Positions 1 to 7,168 of a stretch of DNA of 34,572 nucleotides are shown piece by piece. Numbering within the stretch: the first letter of the stretch is position 1; each line of letters begins with the position of its first letter. The stretch lies in contig JAHWKR010000002.1 in assembly GCA_019347805.1 (NCBI GenBank), positions 66,137 through 100,708 on the forward strand, written 5' to 3'. The position numbers and the translations under genes are program-made. The notes below the pieces were generated by a model that was not told where the DNA came from, searched no databases, and was given only the letters and a program-made list of their open reading frames with translations. The DNA is from Methanobacteriota archaeon (GTDB lineage: Archaea > Thermoplasmatota > E2 > JACPAO01 > JAHWKR01).

Positions 1-1
1 C

Positions 2-487
2 AACACGATCCCCGGTTCGAGCCGTGACTTCCTTCCGGGTCTCGAGCGGTTGACGAGCGAGCGGGTCATGTGCCACATCTACCCCATCACCTTCACACCA
101 GAGGACGACGCGGAGATCCGCCGACGCTGTGACGCGAACCCGTATCTCGTTCGGCATGACCCGGTGCCGTACGAGGACGTCATCCCTGAACTGACGCAAT
201 ACGACCACGGCTATCTCTTCTACGACACACGCGACGAGAACATCCTCATCGCGAGTCCCACGAAGCTCTTCCAGTACATCCTCGCCGGATTGCCGGTCAT
301 CGTCCAGAGCGAAGGATCCATCGGGGCGTACGTTCGCGAGAAACGCTGCGGGATCGTCGCCGATTCTCTCGAGGAAGCGGCCGCATCGTTGGAAAAGGAG
401 AGCGAGTGGGACCTGCCCGCCTCCGATTGTGTCCTGGACGCGAAAGAGTTCCTCGGCTTCTACGACGAGGTCCTGTCCGGCCGCTAG
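2..487 (+). CDS. Glycosyltransferase, C-terminal part (5' end outside window)
   Basis: The frame is open from base 2 with no stop before TAG at 485-487, so this is the 3' part of a gene that begins upstream; the TTG at 50 need not be a start. The visible residues look like the C-terminal Rossmann half of a GT-B glycosyltransferase: a run ending SPTKLFQYILAGLPVIVQ resembles the donor-binding segment of family 4-like enzymes, followed by a GxIVADSLEEAAASLE-type segment. It probably transfers a sugar from a nucleotide donor during surface glycan or N-glycan assembly. It converges with the next glycosyltransferase with no base between the two stop codons. The exact family, donor and acceptor cannot be read from this fragment. 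Confidence 0.72.
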   Translation, partial: NTIPGSSRDFLPGLERLTSERVMCHIYPITFTPEDDAEIRRRCDANPYLVRHDPVPYEDVIPELTQYDHGYLFYDTRDENILIASPTKLFQYILAGLPVIVQSEGSIGAYVREKRCGIVADSLEEAAASLEKESEWDLPASDCVLDAKEFLGFYDEVLSGR

Positions 488-1393
488 TCACAACAAATGC
501 CGGATGATCGTCTCGGCCCGCGCCCGGTAGGTGTGCGCTCTCTCGACACGTTCGGCGGCGCTGCGGCCGATCTCTGCGACCCGGGGATGTCGTGATAGGC
601 GTTCCAGCTGGCCCTGGACATGTTCCGGTTCGCACCAGAGGACATGCTGGTTGACCTGGAAGAGGGTGTCGAAGCCGTCGCCGAGGGGGGTGGTGACGAC
701 GGGCGTGCCGGAGGCGAGGGCTTCCATGAGCCGGGGGGTGACGAGGCGGTCCCGTGTGGCGTGGACGAGGAGCGCGGCTCCTTGGTAGGCCGCGATGCGG
801 CTTTCAGCCGGACCTTCGGGCGCCGGTGGGACCTGCGGGGCGAGACCGTCCCCATCGTCCTCGTCGACCCGGAGGGGTCCTTCCCCTGCGACTTTCTTCT
901 CGGGGGCGGCGGGTGCGGCGACCGGTAGCCAAGAGGCTTCCATGCCGCTGAAGCTGCCGAGGGCGTCGCGGTGGAGCGCGAAGACATGGGCGCCTTCCGC
1001 TCCGGCGAGGCGTTCGGACCAGACGCGGTCGGGTTCATCGGGCCGCAGGTCGGACCAGCGGGCGGTCGGCACGCCTGTGCGTCCCAGGCCGAGGAGGTGA
1101 CGGAACGGCCCGCCGCTCACTTCCAGCACCGCGTCGACCATCTGCCCCGCCTTCTGGCCGATCCTCCGGACGTGGTCGCGCGCCTGCCAGCCGAGCCCGA
1201 GGGCGGCCCGCATACGGGTGATCACCGGACCTTTGGAGAGGTCGAGCGTCGACAAGGTCGTCAGCCGGTCGTCGTCCGGGTCGTCGGCGATGGCGCGCAA
1301 TGCGTCCATGAGGTACCAGGCGGCCGTGCCTCGGGCCAGGTCACCTGCGAAAAGGAGGTGCGCCACGCCGGCCGCCACCGGGCCTTGACACAT
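488..1393 (-). CDS. Glycosyltransferase, GT4/CgeB-like
   Basis: About 301 residues. The C-terminal half carries the donor-site pattern RLMEALASGTPVVTT, followed by a VNQHVLWC segment and the ending HTYRARAETIIRHLL, typical of the glycosyl transferases group 1 (Glyco_trans_1_2) C-terminal domain. The N-terminus reads AHLLFAGDLARGTAAWYLMDAL, like the first strand and helix of these enzymes. The listed ATG start adds about nine residues. A GTG at 1366 gives a more family-like N-terminus (MAHLLFAGD) and lies about 29 bases from an AT-rich CTTATG element near 1391-1398, so a leaderless start there is possible. A glycan-assembly role is inferred from the divergent sugar-nucleotide genes; donor and linkage are unknown. 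Confidence 0.75.
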   Translation of the reverse strand: MCQGPVAAGVAHLLFAGDLARGTAAWYLMDALRAIADDPDDDRLTTLSTLDLSKGPVITRMRAALGLGWQARDHVRRIGQKAGQMVDAVLEVSGGPFRHLLGLGRTGVPTARWSDLRPDEPDRVWSERLAGAEGAHVFALHRDALGSFSGMEASWLPVAAPAAPEKKVAGEGPLRVDEDDGDGLAPQVPPAPEGPAESRIAAYQGAALLVHATRDRLVTPRLMEALASGTPVVTTPLGDGFDTLFQVNQHVLWCEPEHVQGQLERLSRHPRVAEIGRSAAERVERAHTYRARAETIIRHLL

Positions 1394-1454
1394 AAGCTAT
1401 GGGGGCCATGTCTCCCGAGCCGGGGAGCCGGCGTGGAGGCGCGCCCGCGATGGA

Positions 1455-1465
1455 CGTATATATCG
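1455..1465 (+). promoter_or_regulatory. TATA box for the sugar-nucleotide operon
   Basis: The element GTATATATC is centred about 26 bases before the ATG at 1486, the spacing expected for an archaeal TATA box driving a leaderless mRNA. It lies inside the longer open frame from 1399, which argues against that upstream start. Confidence 0.7.
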
Positions 1466-1485
1466 GCCCCTGGGTCCCGCCGTCC

Positions 1486-2487
1486 ATGCGCATCGGCGTC
1501 GTCGGAGCGGGCGTCATGGGCCGCAACCATGCCCGTGTGGTCCATCAGTCCCGCAACACCCTCATCGGGATCGTCGACCCTGTCCTGGAGGGAGCAAGGG
1601 AGGTCGCCCGGCTCCACGGGACGGAGGCGTACGGCTCCCTGGAGGAGCTGTTGGACGGGCCGGTCGCCCCCGAGGCGGTCATCGTCGCCACCCCGACGGA
1701 GACCCATGGAGATCTCGTGCTCCGGGCGCTCGATGCGGGGCTCCATGTCCTTGTCGAGAAGCCGATCGCAACAGACATCCCGACGGCACGGCGCATGGTC
1801 GATGCTGCCAAGGACGCCAGGCGCACGTTGGCGGTCGGCCACATCGAGCGGCACAACCCGGTCGTGGCGTTCGCCAAGAAGGCGTTGGCGGAGGGACGCT
1901 TCGGGAAGCCGATCACCTTGTCGACGCGCCGGGTGTCGAACCTGCCGGGCCGCATCCGCGACGTCGGTTGCGTCCTCGACATCGGCATCCATGACATCGA
2001 TGTCCTCGACCACTTGGCCGGGGGGCCGCCGAAGCGGGTCTTCTCGGTCGGCGGAAACCACGCTGCGAAGGGTGGTCTGGAGGACCACGCCAACCTGCTC
2101 CTCGATTACGGTCATGTCAAGGGGGCGGTGGAGGTGAACTGGCTGACGCCGCGCAAGGTGCGCAAACTGGCGTTGACCTGCGACGAGGCGTTCGTGGAAT
2201 GCGACTACATCGAGCAGGTGGCCGAGGTGTCCCGGACCACGTTCGGTGCGCTCGACCCGGGTGATCTCTATCAGGTGCCGGTGCAGACGCATCTCGAGCG
2301 CATCGAGCTCATCAAGGAGGAGCCCCTGCGCCGCGAACTGGACGATTTTGTCGATGCCTGCGCCTCTGGTCGGCCGGCGCTCGCCGATGGAGAGGTCGGG
2401 CTGCAGGCGCTCGCCGTGGCCTTCGCCGCGCTCCGTTCGCTCTCGTCGGGCCGCCCGGAGGAGCCGGAGCTCCTGGAGGTGGCCTGA
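1486..2487 (+). CDS. Gfo/Idh/MocA-family oxidoreductase, WbpB-like 3-dehydrogenase
   Basis: 333 residues from the leaderless ATG. The N-terminus GVVGAGVMGRNHARV is a Rossmann NAD-binding loop, the EKPIATD segment is the family's conserved EKP motif, and HDIDVLD lies in the catalytic His region. The enzyme likely oxidises C3 of a UDP-N-acetyl-hexuronic acid to the 3-keto sugar, the step before the aminotransferase two genes downstream. That substrate is inferred from its position: it overlaps the acetyltransferase gene by one base (TGATG), and an aminotransferase and a 6-dehydrogenase complete the set. The open frame extends to 1399, but the TATA box at 1460 and the clean start of the fold at 1486 favour the shorter protein. 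Confidence 0.85.
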   Translation: MRIGVVGAGVMGRNHARVVHQSRNTLIGIVDPVLEGAREVARLHGTEAYGSLEELLDGPVAPEAVIVATPTETHGDLVLRALDAGLHVLVEKPIATDIPTARRMVDAAKDARRTLAVGHIERHNPVVAFAKKALAEGRFGKPITLSTRRVSNLPGRIRDVGCVLDIGIHDIDVLDHLAGGPPKRVFSVGGNHAAKGGLEDHANLLLDYGHVKGAVEVNWLTPRKVRKLALTCDEAFVECDYIEQVAEVSRTTFGALDPGDLYQVPVQTHLERIELIKEEPLRRELDDFVDACASGRPALADGEVGLQALAVAFAALRSLSSGRPEEPELLEVA

Positions 2488-3149
2488 TGCAGAAGCGGGA
2501 GCAGTGGGGCGACGTGGTGCTGTATGGGGACTGCGACATCGGGGAAGGCACCTACATCGGCGACCATGTCGTCGTCGGCCATCCGGGTAAGGGCAACCGG
2601 GACCTCTTGGTCTCGGGCCGCGCCTCGGGGTCGAACGGCGCCAAGGTGGGGCGTGATTGCGTGCTGCGTGCCCATGGGGTGCTCTATGAGGACGCGGTCT
2701 TGGGCGACAAGGTGCAGACGGGTCACCACTGGCTCGTGCGGGAGAGCACGACCGTGGGCGACGGCACCCTCATCGGTTCCGGCGTCATCGTCGACGACAA
2801 GTGCCGCATCGGGCGCGGTGTCTCGGTGCAGAGCGGCGTCTACATCCCGACGGGGAGCGTGATCGGCGACCGGGTCTTCCTTGGTCCTCGGGTCTGTCTC
2901 ACCAATGACAAGTACATGGGCCGCGGCGAAGTGGTCCTCGAGGGGGTCGTCATCGAGGAGGGCGCACGGCTCGGCGCCAACTGCACGGTCCTGCCTGGCG
3001 TGGTGATCGGCGCCGATGCGTTGGTCGGCTCCGGGGCAGTGGTGACCCGTGATGTCGGCGCCGGCAAGGTCGTCGCGGGAGTCCCCGCGCGTGAACGGGG
3101 CGACGTGCCTCCAGAACATCGCCGGGTGCCGGTCGGAGGTGTCGGATGA
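2487..3149 (+). CDS. Left-handed beta-helix N-acetyltransferase, WbpD-like
   Basis: 220 residues made mostly of hexapeptide repeats (IGDHVV, VGRDCV, IGSGVI, IGRGVS, IGDRVF, LGANCT, IGADAL), giving a left-handed parallel beta-helix that works as a trimer. The segment RVCLTNDKYM and the end AVVTRDVGAGKVVAGVPAR are typical of sugar-nucleotide acyltransferases of the WbpD type. The neighbouring residues His80-His81 in a GHHW segment are candidates for the catalytic histidine. It probably transfers acetyl from acetyl-CoA to the 3-amino group of a UDP-amino-hexuronic acid. Start and stop overlap both neighbours (TGATG upstream, ATGA downstream), so the three genes are translated as a coupled unit. 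The sugar substrate is inferred from context. Confidence 0.85.
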   Translation: MQKREQWGDVVLYGDCDIGEGTYIGDHVVVGHPGKGNRDLLVSGRASGSNGAKVGRDCVLRAHGVLYEDAVLGDKVQTGHHWLVRESTTVGDGTLIGSGVIVDDKCRIGRGVSVQSGVYIPTGSVIGDRVFLGPRVCLTNDKYMGRGEVVLEGVVIEEGARLGANCTVLPGVVIGADALVGSGAVVTRDVGAGKVVAGVPARERGDVPPEHRRVPVGGVG

Positions 3150-4246
3150 TCCCCATCGCCAAACCCCTCATCGGGTCCGAGGAACAACGGGCCGTGACCC
3201 AGGTGCTCGCCTCGGGGCACCTTGCCGCCGGCGACGTGGTGACCAACTTCGAGGCGGAGTTCGCGGCCTATGTCGGCACCGCCCATGCGGTCGCGGTCGC
3301 GAACGGCACCGTGGCCATCCAGGCCGCGCTCGAGGCGCTCGAGATCGGTCCTGGTGATGAGGTCATCGTCCCCGCCTTCACGTTCATCGCGACGGCGAAC
3401 GCTGTCCTCTATGCCGGCGCCAAGCCGGTCCTGGTCGACATCGACCCGGTGACGTTCACCCTCGCGCCGGACCGCCTGGAACGGGCCCGGTCGACGAGCA
3501 CAAAAGCCGTCATCCCGGTCCATCTCTTCGGCCAGCCGGCCGACATGGAGCGCATCCGCTCGTTCGCATCCGAACACGACCTGGCGGTGGTCGGGGACGC
3601 CGCGCAGGCGCATGGAGCGAAGACGGGAGGCCGCATGGTGGGGGGCCTGGCGGATTGCGAGACCTGGAGTTTCTATCCCACCAAGAACATGACCTGCGGC
3701 GAGGGCGGGATGGTGACGACCGACGACTCTGAGCTCGCGCGCCGTGTGCGCAGCATCGCCAACCATGGCCGCACCGAGGCCGCCTTGGGTGTCTACGACC
3801 ATCTGCGCCGCGGCAACAACTGGCGCCTGACCAATGTGCACGCGGCCATCGGCCGGGAGCAGTTGCGCAAACTGCCGGGATGGGTCAAACGGCGCCGCGA
3901 GGTGGCGAAACGCTATGACGCCGCGTTTTCGGGTCTGGAGACATTGCGGCCCCCAGGTGTCAACGTCGGCAACTATCATGCCTATCATCAATACACCCTC
4001 CTGTGCGACGACCGCGACAAGGTCATCGAGACGTTGAAGGCGAACGAGGTCGGCTTCGGGATCTATTATCCGAAGCCGTTGCACCATTACCCGCACCTGG
4101 AGAAGTTCGGCCACTCGCGACTCGAGAACTCGGTGCGGGCGGCGGAACGTGTACTCTCTGTACCGGTCCATCCTGGTCTGTCGGACGAGGATGTGGAGAA
4201 GGTCGTCCAGGCGGTCGTCGCGGCGGACGAGGCGTCGCAGGGTTAG
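3146..4246 (+). CDS. DegT/DnrJ/EryC1 aminotransferase, WbpE-like
   Basis: 366 residues, full family length. The N-terminal IPIAKPLIGSEEQRAV and NGTVAIQAALEAL segments, VPAFTFIATANAVL, and the DAAQAHGA stretch with PLP-binding Asp are characteristic of sugar aminotransferases. The PLP Schiff-base lysine is Lys180 in FYPTKNMTCGEGGMV. The enzyme would transfer an amino group to the 3-keto UDP-sugar made by the upstream oxidoreductase, giving the substrate for the acetyltransferase. It overlaps that gene by four bases (ATGA). Its TAG stop overlaps the opposite-strand TAA of the dehydrogenase, so the two genes converge with no spacer. The class is certain; the substrate is inferred. Confidence 0.9.
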   Translation: MIPIAKPLIGSEEQRAVTQVLASGHLAAGDVVTNFEAEFAAYVGTAHAVAVANGTVAIQAALEALEIGPGDEVIVPAFTFIATANAVLYAGAKPVLVDIDPVTFTLAPDRLERARSTSTKAVIPVHLFGQPADMERIRSFASEHDLAVVGDAAQAHGAKTGGRMVGGLADCETWSFYPTKNMTCGEGGMVTTDDSELARRVRSIANHGRTEAALGVYDHLRRGNNWRLTNVHAAIGREQLRKLPGWVKRRREVAKRYDAAFSGLETLRPPGVNVGNYHAYHQYTLLCDDRDKVIETLKANEVGFGIYYPKPLHHYPHLEKFGHSRLENSVRAAERVLSVPVHPGLSDEDVEKVVQAVVAADEASQG

Positions 4247-5589
4247 CGCCCGACGCCGCGATAGTGGAAGCCCGCCGCCCGTGCCGCTTCGGGGTCCCAT
4301 GCGCCGCGGCCGTCGATGGCGACGGGTAGGGCCATGCGCTCTGCCCAATGGGCCCATTCAGGCGCAAGGAAAGGCGTGTGCGCGGTCGAAAGGACCACGC
4401 CATGCGCCCCATCGAGCGCGTCGGTGACCGCGTCGAGCGCGGGCGTCCCTTCGAGCGCCTCGACGTAGGGGTCGACGAGTCGGACCTCGGCGCCGGCTTC
4501 CTTGAGGATGCGGATGAACGGGGCGCTCGGGGTCAGCCGGGTGTCGTCCGAGCCGGGCAGGTATGCCGCGCCGAGGACGACGATCGTCTTGCCTTGGAGG
4601 GCCGCGAGTCCTTCGGCTCGGACCTTCGTCGCGCTGGCGAGCGTCTCGGCAAGAAGCCGGGCCGTCACCTCGGGCATGCCGTCGTTGGTGTCGCGCGCGG
4701 TGAGGAGCATGCGGGGGATGAAGTCGCGTGCGGCGTGCGCGAGGAGAAGGCCGTCCTTCGGGATGCAGTGGCCCCCGACACCGATCCCGGGCAGGTGCAT
4801 GTTGCGCCCTTCCACGCGGTTGACGTGCGCGCGTACTTCCCAGGCATCGACGCCGAGGCCTTGACAGATGCGGGCCACTTCGTTGGCGAAGGCGATCTCG
4901 ATGTCGCGGTAGGCGTTCTCGGCCGTCTTCACCACCTCGGCGGTGGTCATGTCGGTGGGGTAGAGTGTACCGGTGACGTAGAGGCGGTAAAGCGCGAGCA
5001 TCCGTTCGATGCTCGCGGGGTCGATGCCGCCGACGACGCGGTCGTAGTGGACGATGTTGTGGAGGAGCTTGCCGGGCATGACGCGCTCGGGACAGTGGCC
5101 CAGGCCGAAGTCGCGGCCAGCCGCGAATCCGGAGGCTTTTTCGAGGGTGGGTCGGACGATGTCGCGCATCGTACCGGGGGCGAGGGTCGATTCGACGACC
5201 ACGAGCGCGCCCTTCTTCAGGTAGGAGCCGACGCTCGTCAAGGCGCTGCGGAGCGCGTCGTAGCGCGGCCCGGTCTTGGCGTCCTCGACCGGGGTCTGGA
5301 CCACGACGACGACGACATCGGCGTCGGTGACCGCTTCCTCCGGGTCGGTCGTGGCGATCAGCAGCCCCTTGGCGTGGATGTTTGAAAGCAGGTCCTGCAT
5401 GCCCGGCTCTTCGGACGTGAACGGGTAGCGACCGTCGGCGATCGAGCGTACGCGCGTGGCGTCGACATCGAGCCCCACGGTGGTCAGTCCGACCTCGGCG
5501 AGCTTGGCGGCGACGGGGATGCCGACGACACCTAAGCCGACGACGCAGGCCTTCCGGAAACGGGGTGCAGGGTCCGCGGTGGACACCAT
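4243..5589 (-). CDS. Nucleotide-sugar dehydrogenase (UDP-GlcNAc/ManNAc 6-dehydrogenase, WbpA/WecC-like)
   Basis: 448 residues, normal for the UDP-glucose/GDP-mannose dehydrogenase family. The N-terminal Rossmann motif is VVGLGVVGIPVAAKLA, then FTSEEPGM, VVVVQTP, ESTLAPGTM and GHCPERVMPG. The dimer-domain KTAENAYRD supplies a conserved Lys and Asn, and the catalytic cysteine is Cys275 in GVGGHCIPKD. It oxidises C6 of a UDP-N-acetylhexosamine to the uronic acid using two NAD+. With the three enzymes on the other strand it would make UDP-2,3-diacetamido-2,3-dideoxy-hexuronic acid, a sugar known from bacterial O-antigens and methanogen N-glycans. A TATA-like TTTCTTATC lies about 27 bases before the ATG, indicating a leaderless start. 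UDP-GlcNAc and UDP-ManNAc cannot be told apart by eye. Confidence 0.9.
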   Translation of the reverse strand: MVSTADPAPRFRKACVVGLGVVGIPVAAKLAEVGLTTVGLDVDATRVRSIADGRYPFTSEEPGMQDLLSNIHAKGLLIATTDPEEAVTDADVVVVVVQTPVEDAKTGPRYDALRSALTSVGSYLKKGALVVVESTLAPGTMRDIVRPTLEKASGFAAGRDFGLGHCPERVMPGKLLHNIVHYDRVVGGIDPASIERMLALYRLYVTGTLYPTDMTTAEVVKTAENAYRDIEIAFANEVARICQGLGVDAWEVRAHVNRVEGRNMHLPGIGVGGHCIPKDGLLLAHAARDFIPRMLLTARDTNDGMPEVTARLLAETLASATKVRAEGLAALQGKTIVVLGAAYLPGSDDTRLTPSAPFIRILKEAGAEVRLVDPYVEALEGTPALDAVTDALDGAHGVVLSTAHTPFLAPEWAHWAERMALPVAIDGRGAWDPEAARAAGFHYRGVGR

Positions 5590-5612
5590 CGGCGCCGGGG
5601 ACGCGAGGGGCG

Positions 5613-5622
5613 GATAAGAAAG
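5613..5622 (-). promoter_or_regulatory. TATA box for the nucleotide-sugar dehydrogenase
   Basis: On the minus strand CTTTCTTATC is centred about 27 bases before the ATG ending at 5589, consistent with a leaderless transcript. The rest of 5623-5756 shows no gene that I can support. Confidence 0.6.
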
Positions 5623-5756
5623 GAGGGGGTGGAGTTCGCGGCGGGGGAGCCTTGGTTCCTCCTCCCCGAGACATGAAAGCGCAGACCTGCCGAGCCGATC
5701 GGCCGGGACAGCGGCGCCATCTCATCGCCTGACCACCCCTTATCCACTCGGAAACG

Positions 5757-5766
5757 TTCATAAGGG
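5757..5766 (+). promoter_or_regulatory. TATA-like box upstream of tRNA-Thr
   Basis: TTCATAAGG lies about 42 bases before the mature tRNA 5' end, which would give a leader of roughly 15-20 bases to be removed by RNase P. A second TTATCC element at 5740-5745 is an alternative. Confidence 0.45.
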
Positions 5767-5804
5767 AAAGGGGGCTGGGCGGCCCCGCGCCGGGCCTTCT
5801 TGGC

Positions 5805-5878
5805 GCCACTGTAGCTCAGCCTGGCAGAGCGTCTGATTCGTAATCAGACGGTCGAGGGTTCAAATCCCTCCAGTGGCT
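5805..5878 (+). tRNA. tRNA-Thr (anticodon CGT)
   Basis: A full cloverleaf is visible. The acceptor stem is GCCACTG/CAGTGGC, and the D-arm has GCTC paired with GAGC. The anticodon stem TCTGA/TCAGA closes the loop TTCGTAA with anticodon CGT, and the T-arm is GAGGG/CCCTC around TTCAAAT. The anticodon reads ACG (threonine), and the discriminator base is T, as expected for archaeal tRNA-Thr. No intron and no encoded CCA. The gene sits in the spacer between the divergent dehydrogenase promoter and the convergent THUMP gene. Confidence 0.95.
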
Positions 5879-5886
5879 TCTTTTCT
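5877..5886 (+). terminator. T-rich run after tRNA-Thr
   Basis: A pyrimidine-rich CTTCTTTTCT directly follows the tRNA. Oligo-T runs end archaeal transcripts without needing a hairpin. This is a short run, so the call is tentative. Confidence 0.4.
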
Positions 5887-5904
5887 CCGGCGCCGTCGTC
5901 GCCG

Positions 5905-6456
5905 CTAAGACGAGCGCCCGCTCGCGGCGACCTGCTGTCCGCGGAAGTCGTTGACATTGAGCCGCTCGTCGGGGGCGAGTACGCTCGCCGCGATGTGGTC
6001 GCCGACGATGTCGAAACGGCATTGTTTCTGCGGTCCGTCGAGGTCGACCTTGGGATGGTCGATGTGGCGCTCGGCCTCTTTGACGACCTCGGCACTGTGG
6101 AGCCGTGAGCCGTGCGTCTTGACCTGGATGCCCCAGGTCTCGTCGTCGGAGATGCGGTCGTCCATGGCGGTCGCGAGTTCTTCGACGGCTTCCGTCGTGG
6201 CGGCGGTCCAAGCCTCCACCGGGATCCAGCGGTAGGTCGAGCCGAACATCGATGGGTCTTCCCGGCAGTACTCACGCAGTGCCTTGACGAGCGTCTTGGG
6301 GTCTTGGTCGACCCGGATCTGTGCCACGCCGGGGATGTCGTTGGGGATGAACTCGTATTCGGCCTCCGCTCTTCGAAGCACCGCCTTCATGTCCTGTTGG
6401 GCACGGTTGTGTCGTTGCGGGTCGTATGTCACGAGGAGGTCGGGTCCTGTCGGCAT
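5905..6456 (-). CDS. THUMP-domain protein, Tan1-like
   Basis: 183 residues from the ATG at 6456. The N-terminal DLLVTYDPQRHNRAQQDMKAVL and the C-terminal FDIVGDHIAASVLAPDERLNV match the layout of archaeal THUMP proteins related to yeast Tan1, which helps Kre33/Nat10-type enzymes acetylate cytidine 12 of some tRNAs. The middle, residues about 40-110, fits the rest of the RNA-binding THUMP fold. A GTG at 6486 would add ten residues. I prefer 6456 because GGTGA sits four bases ahead of it as a ribosome binding site, and a TATA-like element at 6489-6496 would place the mRNA start just upstream. The gene converges on tRNA-Thr. The role is inferred from the fold. Confidence 0.68.
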   Translation of the reverse strand: MPTGPDLLVTYDPQRHNRAQQDMKAVLRRAEAEYEFIPNDIPGVAQIRVDQDPKTLVKALREYCREDPSMFGSTYRWIPVEAWTAATTEAVEELATAMDDRISDDETWGIQVKTHGSRLHSAEVVKEAERHIDHPKVDLDGPQKQCRFDIVGDHIAASVLAPDERLNVNDFRGQQVAASGRSS

Positions 6457-6488
6457 TGGCTCACCGCGATAGGGTGGGTCGTGCACCC

Positions 6489-6496
6489 TATGAATA
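6489..6496 (-). promoter_or_regulatory. TATA-like box for the THUMP gene
   Basis: Minus-strand TATTCATA is centred about 36 bases before the ATG at 6456, which would give a leader of about nine bases carrying part of a GGTGA ribosome binding site. Confidence 0.45.
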
Positions 6497-6611
6497 GCCC
6501 CCGAATGCCGGTCGTGGCCATGGCAACCTGTCCGCGTGCCCCTTCACTTCCCCGATCCGCTCGGCGGGGCCGCTCCAAGAGGCCAACGGACGCCGGGGTG
6601 GCAGCCGAGAG

Positions 6612-6621
6612 CCTATATATG
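6612..6621 (+). promoter_or_regulatory. TATA box for the small lipoprotein
   Basis: CCTATATATG is centred about 28 bases before the ATG at 6645, again fitting a leaderless mRNA. No gene is seen in the spacer 6487-6644. Confidence 0.65.
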
Positions 6622-6644
6622 TCCAAATCAAGAACAGAGGCCGT

Positions 6645-7160
6645 ATGGTGACCGGTCGGACCCTCTTCATCGGCCTTGTCGTCTTCGTCGTCGCCCTCTC
6701 GGGCTGTACCGACGACGCGGGACCGCAGGACCGCGGCGGCGGGACGAACGAGACGGAGTCACCCGGACCGCTCGTCGGTCCCATCGATGACGCCGTGCAA
6801 CCGGTCACCGACCTCACGGGGCTCGACCCAGGGGTCACCACAGTCCCCGCCACCGGTTCCGGTGGTGTCGACGGCATCGTCTTCGATGCCGCCTCTGGGC
6901 GTCCGGTGGCGGAGGCGCAGGTCTTCCTCGTCTGTGCGGCCGCAGCGACGGTCGCGGACCTCGGCACCCGGGTGGCGCTCGAGGTCGATGGGGATGGACG
7001 GTTCGCGTTGCCTGCGGCGCCGCCGTTCACCGCTTGTCCCGAATGGACCTATCATATCGAGGCCGCCGGCTACACCTTGCTGGTGCCGATCGGCCATGGA
7101 CCGGTCGTCGAGTCGACCTGGTACCTGGTCCACGTCGGGCTCACGCCTGACGCGGCATAG
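6645..7160 (+). CDS. Small lipoprotein with carboxypeptidase-regulatory-like beta-sandwich
   Basis: 171 residues. The N-terminus has a hydrophobic segment (LFIGLVVFVVALSGC) ending in a lipobox with Cys21 as the predicted lipidated residue, then an acidic Gly/Thr/Glu-rich linker. Residues from about 75 read VDGIVFDAASGRPVAEAQVFLV, the start of a carboxypeptidase D regulatory-like / transthyretin-like fold, with WTYHIEAAGY near the end. It is probably anchored on the outer face of the membrane, with no enzymatic motif visible. It has its own leaderless promoter and converges on the P5C dehydrogenase gene. The function is unknown. Confidence 0.75.
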   Translation: MVTGRTLFIGLVVFVVALSGCTDDAGPQDRGGGTNETESPGPLVGPIDDAVQPVTDLTGLDPGVTTVPATGSGGVDGIVFDAASGRPVAEAQVFLVCAAAATVADLGTRVALEVDGDGRFALPAAPPFTACPEWTYHIEAAGYTLLVPIGHGPVVESTWYLVHVGLTPDAA

Positions 7161-7168
7161 GCCCGCGC

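Noticed and set aside
1349-1359. AAAAGGAGGTG as a plus-strand ribosome binding site
   Set aside because: It lies inside the minus-strand glycosyltransferase gene with no suitable plus-strand start following; the minus-strand reading codes for HLLF.
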